DNA of 38,758 nucleotides from Gammaproteobacteria bacterium (GCA_027365225.1 DAHXNV010000017.1:1-38758), one strand, 5' to 3'; positions 1 through 7,190 are shown, counted from the stretch's first letter. Numbers and translations: made by a program. The notes: a model not told the origin generated them from the sequence alone.

Positions 1-321
1 CCGCCGCCGCGGGGCAAGTGGTACGTCGGAATCGAGCGACCGGATACCGAAAAGCAGGCCGCGGCGCTGCTCGAGCTCGAGCGTGGTGCGCTCGCCACCA
101 GCGGGGACTCGTATCGGTTTGTTCTGAAGGATGGCGTGCGCTATGGGCACGTGCTCAACCCGCTTACCGGCTGGCCAATCGTTGGTGCGCCGCGCTCTGT
201 AACGGTTGCCGGGGGCAGCTGCACGGAAGCCGGGTTGCTCGCCACGGCTGCCTTGCTTCAGGGTGTGAATGCGGAGCGATTTCTGCAGATGCAGGAGGTG
301 CGCCATTGGGTGCTGCGCTAG
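1..321 (+). CDS. apbE: FAD:protein FMN transferase (ApbE family), 3' end only
   Basis: This is the last 106 residues of a gene that begins before the window. ApbE enzymes attach FMN to Thr/Ser of exported flavoproteins such as RnfG and NqrC. The visible part shows the ApbE C-terminal pattern in order: ATSGDSYR, then the H(I/V)xxPxTGxP box as YGHVLNPLTGWPI, then SVTVAGGSCTEAGLLATA. Two consensus positions differ. The usual Asp-Pro-Arg of the HIIDPRTG box reads Asn-Pro-Leu. The Asp of the metal-binding ADALAT motif appears as Gly (codon 232-234). Whether the enzyme is active therefore cannot be assumed. The family call is fairly firm. The N-terminal half, signal peptide and start lie outside the window. 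Confidence 0.8.
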   Translation, partial: PPPRGKWYVGIERPDTEKQAAALLELERGALATSGDSYRFVLKDGVRYGHVLNPLTGWPIVGAPRSVTVAGGSCTEAGLLATAALLQGVNAERFLQMQEVRHWVLR

Positions 322-490
322 TCTCCAGTCCCGGCGCACGGATCGACTCAGGGTTCCCCGAGGCGGGGCGGTCGTAACCGCGGCGCGGGATTTCGCGGCT
401 GGCTGATGTTCCGCCTGCTCGAGTCGATGTGGCCGCGGTACAGAATCATTCGGACGGTCCGGATGCGGTCGGAGTTCTCTTTGTGCACGG
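322..490. other. Gap with a possible broken alpha/beta-hydrolase-like fragment
   Basis: No complete gene is visible between apbE and the small ORF at 491. One plus-strand frame (378-530) reads through a stretch containing VLFVHGWSV, which resembles the oxyanion-loop strand of alpha/beta hydrolases. It has no ATG, a stop at 528, and nothing of the family after it. It may be a decayed remnant or chance. Confidence 0.15.
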
Positions 491-802
491 ATGGAGCGTG
501 CCGCGAAGTCGCACGGAGGCACTGCGCTGATTTCGAGCGCGCTCGGCGCGGGGAACTTCGAGCTGCGCAATCAATCCATTCAGGTGCTCGAAGACCTCGT
601 GCGCCGCGGGCTCGAGCGCAGGGTGTTCCGGATTGCGCACGTGGGGCTCGCGGTGGCGGCGATCGGCGCCATGGGTATACGCGTGGCGTATGGGTACACG
701 CCGCGGTTCGAGCTCGCCGCGCAGCGGGTGGCCGACATCTACGCGCAATTCGCCGTGCGCCTGCTCGGAGCGGCCGAGCCGGCCCAGCCGCAGAGGCCGT
801 GA
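491..802 (+). CDS. Small hypothetical protein, 103 aa
   Basis: I do not recognise this protein. The reading frame uses codons with the same strong third-position G/C bias as the neighbouring genes, which supports real coding. The N-terminal half is amphipathic and the sequence near residues 50-65 (GLAVAAIGAMGIRVAYGY) could form a short hydrophobic helix. A Pro/Ala-rich tail ends it. The frame stays open upstream without a good start, so this could be the end of a longer or frameshifted gene. A strong hairpin at 852-875 lies just downstream, between this ORF and the convergent minus-strand gene ending at 915, which fits a 3' end here. Confidence 0.35.
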   Translation: MERAAKSHGGTALISSALGAGNFELRNQSIQVLEDLVRRGLERRVFRIAHVGLAVAAIGAMGIRVAYGYTPRFELAAQRVADIYAQFAVRLLGAAEPAQPQRP

Positions 803-851
803 TGGCTCCGAGTCTGTGCCGCCGCGGTCTGCACCCGAACGGTGGCGCTAC

Positions 852-875
852 CCCGCGCAGCGCGGGCTGCGCGGG
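852..875. terminator. Perfect 9-bp hairpin between convergent genes
   Basis: CCCGCGCAG at 852-860 pairs exactly with CTGCGCGGG at 867-875 around a 6-base loop. It sits between the plus-strand ORF ending at 802 and the minus-strand gene ending at 915, where a bidirectional terminator is expected. There is no T-run on either side, so termination by this hairpin alone is an inference. Confidence 0.4.
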
Positions 876-914
876 AATTGCCGGGCCCGGCACTTGCCGC
901 CGGTCACAGGTCGA

Positions 915-1274
915 TCAGGCGACGCGGTGCATCCGGAACAGAATCATGCCGCGGGTGACCCGATAGACGAACCACAGCCACACGGGTACGAATACCAGCA
1001 GGCCGAATCCGAACGGCACGCAGAACCCGGCGAGAATCGACCACACGAGAAACAGGAAGGCCGTGCGTAGACGCCATTGGCGATGGCTCTGCAGAACCGC
1101 ATCGCGCCACGCCGCGGCATCCTTGCGCGTGTCGCCATAAACCTGATACCAGATGCTGAAGACGAACAGCACCGCGCCGAGCGCCAGCGCCGCATAGGCG
1201 CGCCACGACCGGCCTGTATCCAGCGCCACGGATGGCGCCGCGACACAACCTTCGGCGCCAAGGGCGTCCATCAT
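915..1274 (-). CDS. Three-helix membrane protein, last gene of the pet operon
   Basis: The 119-residue product has three predicted membrane segments (about residues 25-45, 68-86 and 89-106) and little else. The second half, starting SHRQWRLRTAFLFLVWS and ending VYRVTRGMILF, resembles small uncharacterised DUF4870-like/COG3671-type membrane proteins that share a WQxRTF...YRxxRG pattern. That resemblance comes from memory and is only suggestive. The start ATG at 1274 overlaps the petC stop in an ATGA arrangement, so the two genes are very probably translationally coupled. Position and topology suggest an accessory or assembly role for the bc1 complex, but no function can be assigned. Confidence 0.7.
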   Translation of the reverse strand: MMDALGAEGCVAAPSVALDTGRSWRAYAALALGAVLFVFSIWYQVYGDTRKDAAAWRDAVLQSHRQWRLRTAFLFLVWSILAGFCVPFGFGLLVFVPVWLWFVYRVTRGMILFRMHRVA

Positions 1275-2086
1275 TTCCCGACCTTCCACCACCGTTCCTC
1301 GCTGGTGATGACGCCTCGCCAATAGAGTCTGTATATCAGGTAGGTCAGCACCGACAGCAGCACGAACAGGCCGATGATCCACGGTCCGAGGCGCGCGCGT
1401 TCCTGCTCGTGCGAATGCGCCACGGCATAGAGAAACGTCACGATGTCGCGCGCCGTGCGATCAAACTGCGCCGGCGTCATGCTGCCTTTGGTCAGCGGCT
1501 CGACGCCAATGGCTACCCTGGCCGGGCTGCCGTAGCGCAGGCCCTCGATCATCACCGGCTTTTGCAGGCCCTGCAGCGGTGCGAACACGTCGGGCATCGC
1601 CACGTTGTTGAAGACGACGTTGTTCACCCCGTTCGGGCGCGATGGATCCACGTAAAATGAAGTCAGGTAGGTGTACAGCCACGCCGGCGAGTGACGCCGC
1701 GCAATATACGTCAGGTCCGGCGGCAGCATCTTGACGAACGCGTCAATCACCGAGGACGGCATGCTCGAGGTGATGACGTCGTGATAATGATGACCGTTGG
1801 TCCCTATGATCTCCTTGAAGCGGGCCTCGCTCATGCCCAGCATCGCGGGCAGGGAGCTGTAGCGGGTGCCTTGCAGGGAATGACAGGCCGTACACATGTG
1901 CAGCGTGTACAGCGCCCCATTGCGCAGCGCCGCCTTGTCCTGCAAGTTGATCGTTATCGGTTTCAGCGGCGGCTCGGTCGTGGCCACCGAGGCCCATGCA
2001 GCGGCGGCGCTGAATGAGGCCAGGAGCCCTGCGGTCAGCATGAGCGCAATGGGGTGCCTTCTGAGCGGCGAATTTTGCTTCGTCAT
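1271..2086 (-). CDS. petC: Cytochrome c1 of the bc1 complex
   Basis: PetC is the membrane-anchored c-type subunit that accepts electrons from the Rieske protein and passes them to a periplasmic carrier. The 271-residue protein has a signal sequence (residues 10-31), the haem site C65-T-A-C68-H69, the c1 signature PPDLTYIAR near 122-130, LYTYLTSFYVDPSRPNGVNN at 137-156, the NVAMPDVF block with probable Met ligand M164, and one C-terminal membrane anchor (234-253). I chose the ATG at 2086 because a purine-rich site (GCAGGAAC) lies about 8 bases upstream and the signal peptide follows directly. An upstream in-frame start at 2149 gives an unneeded 21-residue extension. It lies 84 bases downstream of petB and overlaps the next gene. 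Confidence 0.95.
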   Translation of the reverse strand: MTKQNSPLRRHPIALMLTAGLLASFSAAAAWASVATTEPPLKPITINLQDKAALRNGALYTLHMCTACHSLQGTRYSSLPAMLGMSEARFKEIIGTNGHHYHDVITSSMPSSVIDAFVKMLPPDLTYIARRHSPAWLYTYLTSFYVDPSRPNGVNNVVFNNVAMPDVFAPLQGLQKPVMIEGLRYGSPARVAIGVEPLTKGSMTPAQFDRTARDIVTFLYAVAHSHEQERARLGPWIIGLFVLLSVLTYLIYRLYWRGVITSEERWWKVGK

Positions 2087-2170
2087 CGCTTGTTCCTGCC
2101 GGATTGAACGCGTGAATCTTCTGTCCATGGTGAGCACTGAGAGGAGCATCGTTCCGCTGCGAGCCTGCGC

Positions 2171-3604
2171 TCAGTGGAGAATGCCGCCGGCCGTGAGCCG
2201 TTCCGGAAGCTTCGCCGCATCATGCGTCAAGGCCGGGAAGAGAATTGCAAGTCCGAACAGCAGCAGCGCGTACAGCGCCGGAATCCAGTCGGTCTGTAAC
2301 ATCAGGCCCCAGCTGTGGGCGTGAATGGAATACATCCACACGTCGACCAGCCACACCAGCGCTTCGGCCGCGACCAGCCAGATTATCCTGGTGCGAATGG
2401 GTCGCTCGCGATTGAAGAACGGCAGCGCGAGGAAAGTCATGTAGAACACTTCGGTGACGTGCAGCCCGTACACCATGTTGTGCTCGGTCGCGAGGCCATG
2501 GGCTATGAGGCCGAGCCACAGGAAGGAGAACGCCATCGACAGGATGTTGACCTTGTACAGCACCGATCGATAGCGAATCGAGCGAACGGGATTGCGGTCG
2601 AGAATGGGCAGGCATGCCAGCAGCACGAACGAGCCCGCGAACGCCATGATTCCATAGAGCTTGTCGGGTACGCCGCGCAACATCGCGTAGAACGGCAGGA
2701 AGAACCACAGAGGATGGATGTCCGCGGGAGTGTGCAGGATGTTCGCCGGCGTGTAGTTGAGCTTATCGAGCAGGAAGCCCCAGCCGCTGGGGTTGTAGAA
2801 CACGAACCAGAAGAAGACCACGAAGAAGATGCTTACGGCGAACAGGTCCTTGACCGTGTAATACGGATGAAAGGGAACGGCGTCGCGCGGCCAGCCGGTC
2901 TCGTTGAGGTTATCGTGGATTTCGACGCCGTCGGGATTGTTCGATCCGACGTGATGCAGCGCGATCAGGTGCACCAGAACCAGAGCGAGCAGCAGCAGCG
3001 GCATCAGGAACACGTGAAAGACGAAGAAGCGATTGAGCGTCGGCAGGTCCACCACGAATGAGCCGCGCAGCCAGGTGGCGATCGGCTTGCCGATCACCGG
3101 CACGGCGGTGACGAAATTGGTCACCACGGCCGATCCCCAGTAGGACATCTGGCCCCAGGGCAGCAGATAGCCGAGGAACGCCTCGGCCGCGAGCGCCAGA
3201 TAGATGAAGATTCCGACCAGCCACAGCAGCTCGCGCGGCTTTTTGTACGAGCCGTACATGATGCCGCGATACATGTGCAGGTAGACGAGCACGAAGAACG
3301 CGGATGCTCCGACGATGTGCATGTCGCGAATCAGCCAGCCCCAGTGGGAATCCTGCTGAATGCCGCGCAAGACCGACCAGTAGGCGAGGTGGGGATTCGG
3401 CTGGTAGTGGATCGCGAGGAACAGCCCGGTGGCCAGCTGCATGACCAGGACCAGCAGCGCCAGGGAGCCGAAGATGTACCAGAGATTGAAATTCTTCGGC
3501 GCCGGGTAGCGGCTCACCTGGCTGCGCCACATCGAGGAGATCGGCAGCCTCTCGTCGAACCAGCCGAACACGCCGCGCGCCCACGATCGTATCTTGCTAT
3601 TCAT
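2171..3604 (-). CDS. petB: Cytochrome b of the bc1 complex, with an altered Qo motif
   Basis: PetB holds the two b haems and the quinol-oxidising (Qo) and quinone-reducing (Qi) sites. The 477-residue protein shows the two haem-ligand pairs H96/H110 and H197/H212, YWGSAVVTNF at 155-164, GSNNPDG at 220-226, and the Qi-side YYTVKDL with K252-D253. The Qo-site motif normally reads PEWY followed by FLPFYA. Here it is P298-L299-W300-F301 followed by FLPFYAMLR, encoded by CCT CTG TGG TTC at 2713-2702, so the proton-accepting Glu and the Tyr are both replaced. The protein also extends about 77 residues past the usual end (after FFNRERP), adding two probable membrane helices. All other family landmarks are intact, so it does not look like a decayed gene. 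Confidence 0.95.
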   Translation of the reverse strand: MNSKIRSWARGVFGWFDERLPISSMWRSQVSRYPAPKNFNLWYIFGSLALLVLVMQLATGLFLAIHYQPNPHLAYWSVLRGIQQDSHWGWLIRDMHIVGASAFFVLVYLHMYRGIMYGSYKKPRELLWLVGIFIYLALAAEAFLGYLLPWGQMSYWGSAVVTNFVTAVPVIGKPIATWLRGSFVVDLPTLNRFFVFHVFLMPLLLLALVLVHLIALHHVGSNNPDGVEIHDNLNETGWPRDAVPFHPYYTVKDLFAVSIFFVVFFWFVFYNPSGWGFLLDKLNYTPANILHTPADIHPLWFFLPFYAMLRGVPDKLYGIMAFAGSFVLLACLPILDRNPVRSIRYRSVLYKVNILSMAFSFLWLGLIAHGLATEHNMVYGLHVTEVFYMTFLALPFFNRERPIRTRIIWLVAAEALVWLVDVWMYSIHAHSWGLMLQTDWIPALYALLLFGLAILFPALTHDAAKLPERLTAGGILH

Positions 3605-3692
3605 GGAGTTTCAGCCCTTCCGGTACATGGATGGCGGCTCGAGCCGCCGTCTCGGCAAATTGGCACGTCGTGGCATCGCATCGGGACATGAC

Positions 3693-4481
3693 TCAGTGCG
3701 CCGATTTGCCCGCGCGCGCCCCGGGGGCGCCCTGGGGGCTCTTGCCGGCCGACGCATGGCGCGCGATCACCGCCCTGGCATACGCGGCGAAGTCCTTCGG
3801 ACCGATTCCAAGCGAGGTGGCCGGATCGAGCTGGCGCAGATAAGCCGCGAGCGCCGCCTCCTGCTTGGCGTTCAACTTCCGCGCGATCATGTGCATGACA
3901 TGGCCCGGACTGTTGTGGCGCTTGCCGCTTGCGAATTGCTTCAGTTGCGTGACGAGGTAGGCGGCGTGCTGCCCGGCGAGCGCGGGGATCGCCATCGGTC
4001 CGTTACCTTCGCCGCCCAGTTCGTGGCAGGCCGCGCACGAGGGGATGCCCTCGCGGGCCACGCCGTGCTGGTAGATGCTCTTGCCGAGTTCGATCTGCGC
4101 GTGATCGGCGGCCGCTGCCGCCGGGGCATAGGTCCACATCGGCTTCAGCTGCGCGAAATATGCGGCGATGTCCTTCAGGTTCGCGTGATGCTTGGACGGC
4201 AGGATCGTCATGGCCATCGCGCTCATGATGCTGTTCGTTCGGGCGCCGCTGCGGAAGTCCTCCAGCTCCTTGAGGATGTAATTGAACTTCTGTCCGGCCA
4301 GATTCGGGTACACCGAGCTGGCACCGATGCCGTTGCTGCCGTGACAGGCGGCGCAGACCGCGGCCTGTGGCGCGCCGAGCGCCGCGGCGCCCGGCGCAGG
4401 GAGACCGTGATAGTCGCTCTTTGCCTGCGCGAGCGGTACGCCCAGAACAGCGATGATGAGTGCGGCCAAGACGGATTTCAT
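3693..4481 (-). CDS. cycA: Dihaem cytochrome c4-type protein
   Basis: Cytochromes c4 are periplasmic dihaem carriers, usually linking bc1 to a terminal oxidase. The 262-residue product has a signal peptide ending LAQA at residue 20 and two tandem cytochrome c domains with C43-A-A-C46-H47 and C149-A-A-C152-H153. Candidate axial Met residues are in NSIMSAMAM (83-91) and GHVMHM (193-198). A 42-residue Ala/Gly/Lys-rich tail (221-262) follows the second domain. The ATG at 4481 was preferred because the signal peptide starts there and AAGGA lies about 10 bases upstream. An in-frame ATG at 4499 is an alternative. The gene sits between petA and petB, an unusual place, which implies stoichiometric co-expression with the complex. 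Confidence 0.9.
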   Translation of the reverse strand: MKSVLAALIIAVLGVPLAQAKSDYHGLPAPGAAALGAPQAAVCAACHGSNGIGASSVYPNLAGQKFNYILKELEDFRSGARTNSIMSAMAMTILPSKHHANLKDIAAYFAQLKPMWTYAPAAAAADHAQIELGKSIYQHGVAREGIPSCAACHELGGEGNGPMAIPALAGQHAAYLVTQLKQFASGKRHNSPGHVMHMIARKLNAKQEAALAAYLRQLDPATSLGIGPKDFAAYARAVIARHASAGKSPQGAPGARAGKSAH

Positions 4482-4540
4482 TGTGGCTGTTTCCTTCATC
4501 TGTGTTCGGCTCGAAGTGCGGCCCGGCTGCGTCGCGGCGA

Positions 4541-5221
4541 TCACCAGATGTCCGGCGACCAGTCCTTGTCGAGACCGGCGGCATTGATCTCACCGATGCG
4601 TGCCACGGTGTTGGTCTTCCAGTAATAAGGCGGTATCGGGATGTTGAGCGGCGCCGGTGAGCCCTCCACGACCCGTGCCGAGAAGTCGTACATCGACCCG
4701 TGGCAGGGGCAGTGAAATCCCCCCGGCCACCAGGGCGTTACGGTGTGCGGCGCGGGCCGGTAGGCGGGGATGCATTGCATGTGGGTGCACAGTGCAACCG
4801 CGATGAATATCTCGGGGCGCAACGCACGGTAATTGCCGTTGATGAATTGCGCGGCCGGCTGCTGATTCTGTTTGCTGCGCGGATCTTTCAGGCGCCGCAG
4901 GAGCGAGGGCTCCGAGAGCGTCTGCAGCATCCACGGCTCGCGCTTGAGGATCCAGATGGGTTTTTTCTTCCATTCGGCGAGGATCAATTGCCCCGGTTCC
5001 ATCCGGCTCACATCCACCTCGATGGGGGCGCCCAGAGCCTCGACGGCCTTGCCGGGGTTCATGTTCTCGATCAGCGTATCGGCGAACAATCCCACCGCCC
5101 CGGCGCCAAGCACTCCGGCAGCGGCGATCAAGAAGTTCCGACGGCCCTTGTCCGTCTGCTGCTCGGGTCGGATCGAATCCATGACCACCACTTCTTCTGC
5201 TTGTCGCGTCTCATTTTTCAT
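4541..5221 (-). CDS. petA: Rieske iron-sulfur subunit of the bc1 complex
   Basis: PetA carries the [2Fe-2S] cluster that takes the first electron from quinol. The 226-residue protein has a twin-arginine region (GRRNFLIAAAG, 27-37) running into its single membrane anchor. The cluster-binding boxes are C145-T-H147-M-Q-C150 and C171-P-C173-H174-G-S176. S176 and Y178, the two hydrogen-bonding residues typical of high-potential ubiquinol-type Rieske proteins, are present. The start at 5221 has an AAGG site about 9-10 bases upstream. An internal ATG at 5182 is possible. It is the first gene of the minus-strand pet operon, 59 bases upstream of the cytochrome c4 gene, and diverges from the SDR gene at 5819. 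Confidence 0.95.
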   Translation of the reverse strand: MKNETRQAEEVVVMDSIRPEQQTDKGRRNFLIAAAGVLGAGAVGLFADTLIENMNPGKAVEALGAPIEVDVSRMEPGQLILAEWKKKPIWILKREPWMLQTLSEPSLLRRLKDPRSKQNQQPAAQFINGNYRALRPEIFIAVALCTHMQCIPAYRPAPHTVTPWWPGGFHCPCHGSMYDFSARVVEGSPAPLNIPIPPYYWKTNTVARIGEINAAGLDKDWSPDIW

Positions 5222-5818
5222 GGCTTGTGCCCTTGCTGCCACGTGTCAACCGCAATCCATTGAATCCAGACGGGATGGACCTGATTGCCCGTCTCAGCCG
5301 CCGGTCTCCCGGCGGCCTGATGCTCGAGTGAGTCTCGGCTCGGCTCGCTCCTCAGCCGTTTACGGCGGCACGAAGGGTTCCAGGAGCCATGACGGCCGGA
5401 TGAGGCGCGCGCCCAAACAGCAGGCGAGGCACGCGCCGAACGTATCGCGAGGCTTTCGCAGCCGATACAGGCGCAGCGGCGCGCCGGCCGGCGCCGAGCC
5501 GCGCCGGTCGACCGGGTGTTCGAGGGGATGCTCAGCCGTGCCGCAGGCAGCCGCCGACCGCCAGGAGATGACTCGGCGGGAAAGTGCTCGCGGCGACGAA
5601 TAAAATGGAAAGGCAGAAATCAGTGCTGCTTCCACAAGACCCCCGGGCTGGCGCGAATGACGCGAGCCACCCCGGTGTCCCGGCAGACAGCCCGCAACCG
5701 CCCGGTGCCCTGGGCATGATATAGAGCGCCTTTCCTTAGCGAGTATTGTACGCAAAATGCTCCAGCATCTCCACTGTTCGTCCCATGCGCCTCGTGGCAT
5801 TGCCGGTGAAGAGTATCT
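5222..5818. promoter_or_regulatory. Divergent control region between the pet operon and sdr-hip
   Basis: These 597 bases separate divergent petA and the SDR gene and must hold both promoters. No coding sequence is convincing: the ORFs present have irregular codon use. An A/T-richer patch at 5597-5630 (GAATAAAATGGAAAGGCAGA) and another at 5735-5765 (GAGTATTGTACGCAAAAT) are the best promoter candidates, but I cannot place a clear -35/-10 pair. The petA leader contains a perfect hairpin, listed separately. Confidence 0.45.
5297..5316 (-). promoter_or_regulatory. Perfect 8-bp stem with GAGA loop in the petA leader
   Basis: GCCGCCGG at 5297-5304 pairs exactly with CCGGCGGC at 5309-5316. On the minus strand, the sense of the petA leader, the loop reads GAGA, a stable GNRA-type tetraloop. 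It lies 75-95 bases before the petA start, so it could stabilise the mRNA or attenuate transcription. Confidence 0.3.
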
Positions 5819-6655
5819 ATGCGGTTTGCGGCATCGCCATACGTACATCCCACGGGCTGCCCAGTGACTGCCATGCGACATACTGATTGCCCAGTGCCCG
5901 ATTACCACGCATTGCTCGATTACGATGGGCCTGCCGATCTACTCGCGGACCGGGTCATCCTGATCACCGGCGCCGCCCATGGCATTGGGCGCGCGGTGGC
6001 CCTGCGCTATGCGCGCCACGGCGCTCGACTGGTCCTGCTCGACTTGGATCGCGCCGGGCTCGAAGCGCTCTCCGATCAGATCGTCGCGCAAGGCTCGGCC
6101 GAGCCCGTGTTATGCCCCGCTGATTTGTCCGGGATCACCATCGGCGGAGTTCGTGAGATCACCGATCGGCTTGGCGAGCGCTTCGGGCGGCTCGACGGGC
6201 TGCTCAACAATGCCGCCTGGGTAGGGGCTCTGGCGCCTTTCGAGCATTATCCCCCGGCGGCTTGGACCAAGGTGATGAACATCAACCTCGCCGCGCCGTT
6301 CTTCCTCACGCAGTGGTGCATGCCGCTGTTGCGCAAGGCTCCCGATCCGGTGGTGGGATTTTCCCTGCAGCAGGTGAGTCGCGCTTTCTGGGGCGCATTC
6401 GCCATGGCCAAAGCCGGTCAGCAGGCGCTGATCGGGATTCTGGCGGACGAGTATGGCCCCGATAGCGCCCATCCGGTGCGGGTGTTCGGCGTCGATACCG
6501 GCCCGGTGCTCACCCCGGGACGCCGTCAGCACTACCCCGGTGAGGCGGTCGACGCCCATCCGCAACCCGAGCGCGTCACCGGGCCGTACTTATATGCGGT
6601 CGGGCCCGAGGCGAGGGGACACAGCCCGCTGCTGCTCGGCGGCGGTGACGGATGA
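5819..6655 (+). CDS. Short-chain dehydrogenase/reductase-like protein lacking catalytic Ser and Tyr
   Basis: The 278-residue product is a Rossmann-fold SDR closest in pattern to YciK-type proteins. It has the dinucleotide motif T50-G-A-A-H-G-I-G57, the NNAA motif at 130-133 and N154 in MNINLAAPFF. The active-site block reads GFSLQQVSRAFWGAFAMAK. The Lys is kept (K198). The Tyr four residues before it is Phe (F194, codon 6398-6400), and the Ser expected 13 residues before the Tyr is also Phe (F181). It is therefore probably a non-catalytic nucleotide-binding protein, or uses other chemistry. SDR genes of unknown role occur in Acidithiobacillus pet operons (sdrA), which fits this context. The ATG at 5819 is assumed; 5873 is an alternative. 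Confidence 0.85.
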   Translation: MRFAASPYVHPTGCPVTAMRHTDCPVPDYHALLDYDGPADLLADRVILITGAAHGIGRAVALRYARHGARLVLLDLDRAGLEALSDQIVAQGSAEPVLCPADLSGITIGGVREITDRLGERFGRLDGLLNNAAWVGALAPFEHYPPAAWTKVMNINLAAPFFLTQWCMPLLRKAPDPVVGFSLQQVSRAFWGAFAMAKAGQQALIGILADEYGPDSAHPVRVFGVDTGPVLTPGRRQHYPGEAVDAHPQPERVTGPYLYAVGPEARGHSPLLLGGGDG

Positions 6656-6723
6656 GGCACCGCCGCGACACCGGCGTCGCAAAATAGACTCAGTCGAGGC
6701 GGCTCGTCTGCGCTACGAGAGAG

Positions 6724-6753
6724 TTGCCCGCCCTGGACCGTTGCGCCCATACT
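6724..6753 (+). promoter_or_regulatory. Possible sigma-70 promoter for the HiPIP gene
   Basis: TTGCCC at 6724-6729 and CATACT at 6748-6753 are separated by 18 bases. They would start transcription about 25 bases before the HiPIP start codon. The match is moderate and untested. Confidence 0.25.
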
Positions 6754-6785
6754 TCGCCGTCCATTCGGAGAAGAGATGGTGAAGT

Positions 6786-7145
6786 ATGTCTGAATCGAAG
6801 AGTAAAGCAGATCCCTCGCGCCGCGCGTTCCTTGCGGGCGCTACCGTGGCCGTGGCGGCCGTCGTCGTCGGAGGGCTGAAGCCGCGCACGGCCCGGGCCG
6901 CGGGCGGCAAGCTGCCGCATTTGACGGATGCCGACCCGCTGGCGAAGTCCCTCGGTTACACGCCGAACCACAACAAGGTCGACGCAGCCGCGCATCCGAC
7001 GTACAAGCCCGGCGAGCACTGCTCGTTGTGCCGCTTCTTCCAAGGGACGCCGGGAGAGAAGTCCGGCTACGCGGGGTGTCAGATTTATCCTGGCTATTCC
7101 GTGAATGCCCAGGGCTGGTGCGCCTCGTTTAACCCGCGGTCCTGA
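6786..7145 (+). CDS. hip: High-potential iron-sulfur protein (HiPIP)
   Basis: HiPIPs are small periplasmic [4Fe-4S] electron carriers that shuttle between bc1 and a terminal oxidase or reaction centre. The 119-residue precursor has a Tat signal with S11-R12-R13-A-F-L, a hydrophobic stretch, and a probable cleavage site in TARAAGG (35-41). The cluster ligands fit the family spacing: C79-x2-C82, C98 and C112, with aromatic residues around them (FF, GY, YPGYS, W111). It follows the SDR gene by 130 bases and may have its own promoter. Its position beside bc1 and cytochrome c4 genes suggests it is an electron acceptor of this complex, as proposed for the petII operon of Acidithiobacillus ferrooxidans. 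Confidence 0.95.
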   Translation: MSESKSKADPSRRAFLAGATVAVAAVVVGGLKPRTARAAGGKLPHLTDADPLAKSLGYTPNHNKVDAAAHPTYKPGEHCSLCRFFQGTPGEKSGYAGCQIYPGYSVNAQGWCASFNPRS

Positions 7146-7161
7146 TCGGTCACGGATGGGT

Positions 7162-7190
7162 GCCCGCCCGGCTGCTGACGGCGGGCGGGC
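7162..7190 (+). terminator. Perfect 9-bp hairpin after the HiPIP gene
   Basis: GCCCGCCCG at 7162-7170 pairs exactly with CGGGCGGGC at 7182-7190 around an 11-base loop. It begins 16 bases after the HiPIP stop. No T-run follows. Confidence 0.4.

Noticed and set aside
5360-5908. A 182-codon minus-strand frame between petA and the SDR gene
   Set aside because: Irregular codon use, no motif, and it runs into the SDR coding region antisense. It lies where promoters are expected.
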